Assembly: GCA_023259575.1 (NCBI GenBank)
Contig: JALRHN010000015.1
Coordinates: 1-20,661, forward strand
Origin: Candidatus Kapaibacterium sp.
GTDB lineage: Bacteria > Bacteroidota > Ignavibacteria > Kapaibacteriales > UBA961
Length of the DNA: 20,661 nt
Direction: 5' to 3'
Shown: positions 15,046 through 20,661 of the stretch, in pieces
Numbering within the stretch: position 1 is the stretch's first letter
Layout: every line of letters starts with the position of its first letter
Position numbers and translations under genes: made by a program
Notes under the pieces: model-generated
What the model was told of the DNA's origin: nothing
What the model saw: only the letters and a program-made list of their open reading frames with translations
Databases searched by the model: none

Positions 15046-16983
15046 ATGACTGTTGGGATAATCCTTGCCTTGGGTATTCTTGCCCTTTTAGTAGCTTTAT
15101 TTTATTCACGCCGCGTTAATGCGATTTCTATTGACAGTGGCGCATCTTCTCCAGAAGAAGTAGAAAAATTAACAGAGATTTCATCTGCAATTGCAGAAGG
15201 CGCTATGGCCTTCTTAAAGCGCGAATACAGGATTCTGACATTATTTATGGCAATTTTTGCCATAATTATCATGTTTACTGTAAATGATTCTCGTTCTGGT
15301 GTTTCAATGGGAATATATTCAGCGATATGTTTCCTAATTGGTGCTGGAACTTCTGTTGCAGCTGGTTATATCGGGATGAAAATTGCAACAAAAGGCAATG
15401 TGCGTACTGCAGCAGCAGCCCGAATTTCTTTAGAAAGAGCATTTAGCATAGCTTTTGAATCCGGTGCTGTAATGGGCTTTGGCCTAACAGGTCTAGCTGT
15501 AGTTGGTCTTATATTGGTTTATACTGGATTAACAAATTTCCTTCCTTCTGTTGAACCACATTTCATCATGGAAATTCTTTCTGGATTTGCACTTGGTGGT
15601 TCTTCTGTAGCATTATTTGGACGTGTTGGTGGTGGTATTTATACCAAGGCAGCAGATGTTGGAGCTGATTTAGTAGGAAAAGTAGAAGCTGGTATTCCAG
15701 AAGATGATCCAAGAAATCCAGCGGTTATTGCAGATAATGTAGGTGATAATGTAGGTGATATTGCTGGTATGGGCGCGGATTTATTTGGCTCAGTAGCAGA
15801 ATCTACATGCGCAGCAATGGTGATTGGTGCAGCATCTTTTGTTGCTCTAGACGAACCATTAAGAACTTCTGCATTGCTCTTCCCTCTTTTTGTAAGCGGT
15901 ATTGGTATTGTTGCAAGTTTAATTTCTCTCTTTTTTATTCGTCCAAAAACTGAAGAAAAAGTAGAAGGATCACTCAAAAATGCACTTATCATTTCTACAC
16001 TATTAATGTTAGTTGCATTATATCCATTTACAATGCAAATGTTGCCAGCATCATTTATGTTAGGCGAAAGAATGTTTACAAATACAGGCGTATTCATTAC
16101 TCTTGCAGCAGGACTCATTGCAGGTTTGGCAATAGGTTTAATAACTGAATATTTTACATCTCATAGATATTCTCCAGTTCGCGAAGTTGCAGATGCCTCA
16201 CAAACTGGTGCAGCAACTAATATCATTTATGGTTTATCATTAGGATATAATAGCGCAGTTATACCAATGCTTATTCTAGCAATTACAGTTGTTATAGGCT
16301 TTAGTTTTGCAGGAATGTATGGTATAGCAATGGCTGCTATAGGTATGCTTGGAACTATAGCAGTGGGATTAACGATAGATGCTTATGGACCAGTTTCTGA
16401 TAATGCAGGCGGTATTGCAGAAATGGCAGAAATGGGCAAAGATATTCGTAAACGTACCGATGCTTTAGATGCCGCAGGAAATACTACAGCGGCTATTGGT
16501 AAAGGATTTGCGATTGGCTCTGCTGCTTTAACAGCTCTTGCATTAACAGCAGCATTTCTTACACGAGCTCAATCAGCTTCAATCAATATGTTAGATCCTA
16601 TCGTTATGGCTGGTTTATTTGTTGGTGCTGCATTACCTTTTGCATTTTCAGCAATGACAATGCGTTCTGTTGGAAAGGCAGCATTCGCTATGATAGAAGA
16701 AGTTAGACGTCAATTCAGAACTATTCCAGGCCTTTTAGAAGGGAAAGCCAGAGCAGATTATAGTACTTGTGTTGACATATCTACACAAGCTTCACTTAAA
16801 GAAATGATGGCACCTGGTTTAATGGTTATTATCACTCCATTATTGGCAGGTTGGTTTTTTGGCGTTCAAATGCTAGCTGGTCTTCTTATTGGTTCTTTGA
16901 TTGTAGGTGTAATGCTTGCAATTTCAATGGCTAATTCTGGCGGTGCTTGGGATAATGCTAAAAAATATATTGAATCTGGTTAA
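15046..16983 (+). CDS. hppA: Membrane-bound ion-pumping pyrophosphatase, interrupted before its last helix
   Basis: The protein couples hydrolysis of pyrophosphate to H+ or Na+ export across the cytoplasmic membrane. From ATG 15046 (an in-frame TTG at 15004 adds 14 poorly fitting residues) 645 residues are read. They contain many membrane helices, the substrate-binding block DVGADLVGKVEAGIPEDDP with DNVGDNVGDIAGMGADL (from residue 204), and DAYGPVSDNAGGIAEM. GNTTAA has Ala482 at the position that is Lys in K+-independent enzymes, so it should be K+-dependent. The reading frame stops at TAA 16981, right after GGAWDNAKKYIESG. Family members continue for roughly 70 residues including a final helix with essential Asp and Lys residues, and that segment is found in the same frame at 17038-17214. 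As written, the product would lack part of the active site. Na+ versus H+ specificity is not resolved. Confidence 0.9.
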   Translation: MTVGIILALGILALLVALFYSRRVNAISIDSGASSPEEVEKLTEISSAIAEGAMAFLKREYRILTLFMAIFAIIIMFTVNDSRSGVSMGIYSAICFLIGAGTSVAAGYIGMKIATKGNVRTAAAARISLERAFSIAFESGAVMGFGLTGLAVVGLILVYTGLTNFLPSVEPHFIMEILSGFALGGSSVALFGRVGGGIYTKAADVGADLVGKVEAGIPEDDPRNPAVIADNVGDNVGDIAGMGADLFGSVAESTCAAMVIGAASFVALDEPLRTSALLFPLFVSGIGIVASLISLFFIRPKTEEKVEGSLKNALIISTLLMLVALYPFTMQMLPASFMLGERMFTNTGVFITLAAGLIAGLAIGLITEYFTSHRYSPVREVADASQTGAATNIIYGLSLGYNSAVIPMLILAITVVIGFSFAGMYGIAMAAIGMLGTIAVGLTIDAYGPVSDNAGGIAEMAEMGKDIRKRTDALDAAGNTTAAIGKGFAIGSAALTALALTAAFLTRAQSASINMLDPIVMAGLFVGAALPFAFSAMTMRSVGKAAFAMIEEVRRQFRTIPGLLEGKARADYSTCVDISTQASLKEMMAPGLMVIITPLLAGWFFGVQMLAGLLIGSLIVGVMLAISMANSGGAWDNAKKYIESG

Positions 16984-17037
16984 CTCGTTATTGATGGTGT
17001 TGTTCATAAAAAAGGTATTGTCATTATATTATCATAA
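16981..17037 (+). other. 57-nt interrupting segment bounded by two in-frame TAA codons
   Basis: The segment lies between Gly codons GGT (16978) and GGA (17038) and is 19 codons long, so the frame is kept. Its first and last codons are TAA. The codons after the first stop read LVIDGVVHKKG. This resembles the variable 11-residue loop I recall from Bacteroidota pyrophosphatases (GVEINGVMTYKGS-like), so much of it may be original loop sequence. The excess would then be the leading TAA and a 24-nt stretch (17014-17037). That stretch partly echoes the preceding GGTGTTGTTCAT as GGTATTGTCAT. It corresponds to the cytosolic loop between the last two helices. No strong hairpin is visible. Confidence 0.7.
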
Positions 17038-17214
17038 GGATCTGAAGAACATAAAGCTGCCGTCATTGGAGATACCGTTGGAGATCCCTTAAAAGATACC
17101 TCTGGTCCGGCTTTAAATATTCTTATTAAATTAATGGCAATTATCTCTCTTGTTTTTGTTCCATTTTTTATGGAAAAAGGCGGGATTCTATTACCATTAT
17201 TAGGTTTGAAATAA
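17038..17214 (+). pseudogene. hppA: hppA C-terminal segment, in frame beyond two stops
   Basis: The 58 codons read GSEEHKAAVIGDTVGDPLKD and onward through TSGPALNILIKLMAIISLVF, followed by a short tail ending in LLGLK and TAA. This is the last helix of membrane pyrophosphatases, and the GDTVGDPLKD residues bind Mg-pyrophosphate. The sequence is intact and in the same frame as the main hppA reading frame. There is no ATG, GTG or TTG before the catalytic residues (the first ATG, at 17134, lies past them), so separate translation is unlikely. It is either a recently cut-off remnant or is joined to the main product by readthrough or bypassing. Confidence 0.75.
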
Positions 17215-17237
17215 TACCAAAAATATCATTGAATTTT

Positions 17238-17282
17238 ACGCCGGAATTTCAGAGTTATTGCTGAGATTTCCGGCGTTTTTTT
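17238..17282 (+). terminator. Intrinsic terminator after hppA
   Basis: ACGCCGGAA (17238-17246) pairs with the right arm ending CCGGCGT, with an upper stem TCAG/CTGA, and is followed by seven T residues (17276-17282). It lies 23 bp after the final hppA stop at 17214, not near the earlier stop at 16983. This suggests the transcript includes the C-terminal segment. Confidence 0.85.
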
Positions 17283-17288
17283 ATAATT

Positions 17289-18530
17289 ATGAAAATTCTT
17301 CACACAGCAGATTGGCATTTAGGAAAATGGCTTGGATCAATATCCAGATTGCCAGAGCAAAAGGAAATATTAGAAGAACTATGCTCTATTGTAGAGCAAG
17401 AAAACCCTGATATTGTTCTAATTGCAGGTGATATTTATGATCAGATAAATCCACCGGTTGAAGCCGTTTATCTACTTCATCAAACATTAATGAAGATGTC
17501 TGCTAATGGGAAAAGAGCCATTATTATTATTGCTGGTAATCATGATTCTCCAGAAAGAATTGAAGCAATCGAACCCCTACTTTTTCAATCAGGAATAATC
17601 GTAGCAGGATGGCCGTTTTCAGCACCAATGTGTTATTCTATCCCTTCAGGTATATCAATTATAGCTTCAGGACAAGGCTTCGTTGAATTGCAATTGCCAC
17701 ATTGTAAGTATCCAGTAAGAGTAATATTAGGTGCATATGCAAATACTGTGAGATGCACTCCTTTACTTAGTCCAGAAAATCAAGACATTCAAGGTATACT
17801 AAAAAAACTATGGAATAACACTTATAGCTTGTATCAACATAAGGAAGGCTTTAATCTATTTATAGGACATGGTTTGTTCATGGGTTCTACTATTCCAGAA
17901 GAAGATGAAGGTGAACGTTCTGTAATGGTTGGAGGTGCTCAAGCAATTCCTTTGTCTTATATACCTGAAAATATTGATTATGCAGCTTTAGGACATATTC
18001 ACAAGCCTTTGAAATTCGATAGTGCCACTTTTCCTATCGTGTATTCGGGAAGCCCTTTATGCTATAGTATGGCAGAAGCAGGACAAAAAAAACATATTGT
18101 GATGGCTGAATTTGTTTCACCTGGACAAAGTGCCGTATTAAGATATATTGAATTAAATAAAGGAAAACCATTAATTAAGATTTATGCTAATTCAGTTCAA
18201 GATGCATTACAAAGCTTGTCTACATGTCAAAATTCCTATGTTGAACTCCATCTCATTTTGTCAAATCATATAACAATTGAAGAAAAAAATAAATTATATG
18301 ATGCGCATGATGGAATTGTTGATATTCTTCTTAAAATGGATATGAGCAATGCTGTAATTGAATCAATGCCAGACATGACAATTAGCATATCTGAATTATT
18401 TAAAAGTTTTTATAAAGAAAAGAAAGGAATAGATCCATCAAACGAAATGATGCAATTATTTAATGAGGTTTTGAATAGTACAAATAATCACATTGAATTA
18501 TATTCAGAGGGAAATAACAATGAAGCCTAA
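17289..18530 (+). CDS. sbcD: SbcD/Mre11-type DNA nuclease subunit
   Basis: This is the nuclease subunit of the SbcCD (Mre11-Rad50-like) complex, which cleaves DNA hairpins and processes double-strand ends. The calcineurin-like phosphoesterase motifs are complete: HTADWHLGK (Asp8, His10), GDIYD (Asp48), GNHDS (Asn84, His85), GHGLFMG (His194) and LGHIHKP (His236, His238), giving the two-metal Mn site. The C-terminal third is the capping/SbcC-binding region and is less conserved. Length (413) is normal. The ATG is 7 nt past the hppA terminator's U-tract, with no strong ribosome-binding site. Its 3' end overlaps the sbcC start by 11 nt, so the two subunits are translationally coupled. Confidence 0.95.
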   Translation: MKILHTADWHLGKWLGSISRLPEQKEILEELCSIVEQENPDIVLIAGDIYDQINPPVEAVYLLHQTLMKMSANGKRAIIIIAGNHDSPERIEAIEPLLFQSGIIVAGWPFSAPMCYSIPSGISIIASGQGFVELQLPHCKYPVRVILGAYANTVRCTPLLSPENQDIQGILKKLWNNTYSLYQHKEGFNLFIGHGLFMGSTIPEEDEGERSVMVGGAQAIPLSYIPENIDYAALGHIHKPLKFDSATFPIVYSGSPLCYSMAEAGQKKHIVMAEFVSPGQSAVLRYIELNKGKPLIKIYANSVQDALQSLSTCQNSYVELHLILSNHITIEEKNKLYDAHDGIVDILLKMDMSNAVIESMPDMTISISELFKSFYKEKKGIDPSNEMMQLFNEVLNSTNNHIELYSEGNNNEA

Positions 18531-20661
18531 ATTGTTAAGTATCAAGGGGATGTATTCTTATAAACAAGAGGTTCAAACAATAGACTTCGAAGCCTTATCA
18601 ATGTATAAACTTTTTGGAATTTTTGGTGATGTTGGAAGCGGTAAGTCTACAATTTTGGAAGCTATGTCTTTAGCCCTTTTTGGACAGGAAGGTGCCGAAC
18701 GATTAGTGGGTTCAAAAACAAAAAAAAATTATCAATTAATGAACTTAGATGTAAATGAATTGTATATAGACTTTCAGTTTTATAGTAATGGTTCTTTATA
18801 TAGAACACATATAAAGGGAAAAAGAAAGAAAAATAATATTGATGATGTAACACTAGAAAGTAAATCAGGCTTTAAATGGGATGAATTGCTTCAGATGTGG
18901 CAACCTATAGAATGGAGTAAAGCTAAAGCTGAAGAAATTATTGGTCTAAAAGCAGAGTATTTTAAAAGAGCAATCATAATTCCACAGGGTAAATTCATGG
19001 AATTTATTCAATTATCTCCTGTAGATCGTACAACAATGATGAGAGAACTCTTCGATCTCCATCGCTATGAGGTATCAAATGGAATTAAAACTGTTCAACA
19101 AAACAATGAAAAAGACCTTAATTATTTACACGGTGAATATGATTCAATTCATTCGGTAACTGAAGAAGAATTATCTGCTGCAGAATCTGAATTAACTCAT
19201 TTGTCATTGCAAGTAAATAACACTAATAAAGAAGTTCAAGATATTGAATATCAAATTCAACAAACTATTCATGCAAAAAATATTCAAGAAAGATTTATTT
19301 CTTTATCACATGAATATGAAAATCTTTTAAATCAAAAAGATATGTATGAAGCAAAAGAAAAACAAATTATACATCTTGAATTAGCAGAAGAATTCAGAGA
19401 TAATTTGGATTCTCTTGAACTTATTAAACATGAAATTGTTCAAAAAGAAACTGAAAAGAAATCGCTTGTTGAATGTTTGGCGGATGTTCAGCTTAAACAA
19501 AAAGAAATTGAAATATTATTGAAAGGGCTTGATAATGAATATTTACTTTCTGACAATGCTATTCGCAAAGTAGAAAGTCTACAAAAGCTATCTGAATATC
19601 ATAAAAAACAACAAAAGATGATAGACTTACAGTCTACTCTCCAAAGTGTAATTGTACTTAAGCAGTCTTTAAAAGATGAGTGTAATGACATACTTGAAAC
19701 TATAGAAAGTACTTTACAAAAAGAAAATGCTGAAAAAAAAGAGATACAAAGATTGGAATATATCTATGAAGCAGAATTATGGCTTTCAACATATACTCAT
19801 TTACTTAAAAACTCTGATTCATTGTCTACAACATTAAGTTCTATCGACAGGAAAATACTAGCTTTTACACTAGAATTGAATCAAATTATTGATGCAGTTA
19901 TCATCTATGTTAAAAATAAGAAAGTGCTTTCTGTCCAGAAATATATAGAATTAGCAAAAGGCCATATAAATAAAGAACTTATTCTGTGCAAAGAAAGAAA
20001 ATATGTACTTGAAAAAAAGAAAATCCTCCACGATTATACTGTAGAGTTAAAACCACATGAAGCTTGTCCTCTATGTGGTTCAACCCAACATAATCCAATG
20101 AATCATGAGTATGATAACGAAGAATTATTTACTATTACCAAAAAAGAAATTGATTTACAGGAAAAATTATCTTTTGTGCATTCTCTTGACATTAAGTGTG
20201 AGTCAATACATGATCAGCTAGACGTACTGAATTCTGAGAAGGAAGATATTCTTTCAAGAATACATCATATTGACAAGCAAAGAAATGAGCACTTACAATT
20301 AATTAATGATAATCTGTTTCATTTATTGAATTCGTCAGTAAAAGAAATTGATATATATATTCAACAAGAAAAGAAAGAATTATCTCGATTAAAGACACAT
20401 GCATTGCAAGTGGAATCAAATTTACTAGAAATGAATGAAGCTTTGCTTGAAAAACAGCAAAAAATGCACACTTTAGAATATGAATATATTAAAATACAAG
20501 AACAGCTAAAGTTAATAGATAGTGATATTCAAGAATTGAAAGATATCATTGATATTGATATTATTGATGCATATATAGATCATAGTACCTATCAAATTAA
20601 TAATGAATTAGATGCATTATTATTATCAATTCAAAATAAAATACATGAAAAAGAAAATGCT
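18520..20661 (+). CDS. sbcC: SbcC/Rad50-type ATPase, 3' end beyond window
   Basis: An open frame of 714 codons runs from ATG 18520 to the right edge with no stop. It is the SMC-like ATPase partner of SbcD. The N-terminal ATPase half includes the P-loop GDVGSGKS (36-43) and the Q-loop in IIPQGKFMEFIQ (Gln156). A long glutamate/lysine-rich coiled coil follows from about residue 190. The zinc hook CPLC (Cys516 and Cys519) marks the apex where two SbcC molecules join through Zn2+. The second coiled-coil arm follows, and the C-terminal ATPase half (signature motif, Walker B) lies outside the window. AGAGGGA at 506-512 within 18500s gives a good ribosome-binding site 7 nt before the ATG, inside sbcD. 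Confidence 0.95.
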   Translation, partial: MKPKLLSIKGMYSYKQEVQTIDFEALSMYKLFGIFGDVGSGKSTILEAMSLALFGQEGAERLVGSKTKKNYQLMNLDVNELYIDFQFYSNGSLYRTHIKGKRKKNNIDDVTLESKSGFKWDELLQMWQPIEWSKAKAEEIIGLKAEYFKRAIIIPQGKFMEFIQLSPVDRTTMMRELFDLHRYEVSNGIKTVQQNNEKDLNYLHGEYDSIHSVTEEELSAAESELTHLSLQVNNTNKEVQDIEYQIQQTIHAKNIQERFISLSHEYENLLNQKDMYEAKEKQIIHLELAEEFRDNLDSLELIKHEIVQKETEKKSLVECLADVQLKQKEIEILLKGLDNEYLLSDNAIRKVESLQKLSEYHKKQQKMIDLQSTLQSVIVLKQSLKDECNDILETIESTLQKENAEKKEIQRLEYIYEAELWLSTYTHLLKNSDSLSTTLSSIDRKILAFTLELNQIIDAVIIYVKNKKVLSVQKYIELAKGHINKELILCKERKYVLEKKKILHDYTVELKPHEACPLCGSTQHNPMNHEYDNEELFTITKKEIDLQEKLSFVHSLDIKCESIHDQLDVLNSEKEDILSRIHHIDKQRNEHLQLINDNLFHLLNSSVKEIDIYIQQEKKELSRLKTHALQVESNLLEMNEALLEKQQKMHTLEYEYIKIQEQLKLIDSDIQELKDIIDIDIIDAYIDHSTYQINNELDALLLSIQNKIHEKENA

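Noticed and set aside
15721..15763. Short internal repeat GTAGGTGATAAT in hppA
   Set aside because: It encodes the conserved DNVGDNVGD motif, so the repeat comes from protein constraint.
15639..16118. 159-codon antisense frame inside hppA
   Set aside because: The composition mirrors the conserved pyrophosphatase frame, with no promoter or start signal of its own.
17005..17016. Programmed frameshift on AAAAAAG in the hppA interruption
   Set aside because: The downstream catalytic segment is in the original frame, so a single shift would lose it. Only in-frame events explain the layout.
16994..17092. Out-of-frame ORF starting ATG in the hppA interruption
   Set aside because: It reads about 32 residues with no recognisable content and overlaps the conserved hppA frame.

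Overview
The window looks like a chromosomal piece of an AT-rich Gram-negative bacterium of the Bacteroidota/Chlorobiota (FCB) group. Three things support this. atpD-atpC stand apart from the other ATP synthase genes. Several intergenic regions carry the Bacteroidota-type -7 box TAnnTTTG, and Shine-Dalgarno sites are often weak. The large envelope protein, the GlmU-like nucleotidyltransferase and the glycosyltransferases are of kinds common in this group. A Kapabacteria- or Ignavibacteria-like lineage is possible, but I cannot fix the genus.

Layout. Bases 1-368 hold the 3' end of a GlmU-like sugar nucleotidyltransferase gene. Next comes a gene-free stretch with a perfect sigma-54 promoter match and a predicted structured RNA of about 230 nt, closed by a bidirectional terminator shared with atpC. 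Then come atpD-atpC (minus strand), hmgA (homogentisate dioxygenase) and purE (plus strand). Three glycosyltransferase genes follow: a GT4 on the minus strand, then a divergent GT9-GT4 pair. After these are a mitochondrial-type citrate synthase gene, a soluble TPR regulator with a LuxR-type HTH, and a second predicted small RNA. A 987-residue envelope protein (barrel-like N-terminus, VWA, two carboxypeptidase-regulatory-like repeats, OmpA domain) comes next, then tRNA-Val(GAC) on the minus strand. hppA (membrane pyrophosphatase) follows, and the window ends in sbcD-sbcC, with sbcC open at the right edge.

Functionally the region mixes energy metabolism (F1 beta and epsilon, pyrophosphatase, citrate synthase), tyrosine/phenylalanine breakdown, purine synthesis, surface glycan assembly, envelope anchoring and DNA-end processing. 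I see no prophage, IS element or CRISPR array.

The most striking points are two. First, hppA is interrupted before its last transmembrane helix by a 57-nt segment that starts and ends with in-frame TAA codons and lies between two Gly codons. The rest of the gene continues in the same frame with its active-site Asp/Lys residues intact. This could be a fresh lesion, a sequence error, or translational bypassing/readthrough. Second, there are two unannotated structured RNAs. One is apparently sigma-54 driven and displays repeated UUCCC(C) motifs; the other is about 90 nt, lies upstream of the envelope gene, and carries the complementary GGGGAAG.
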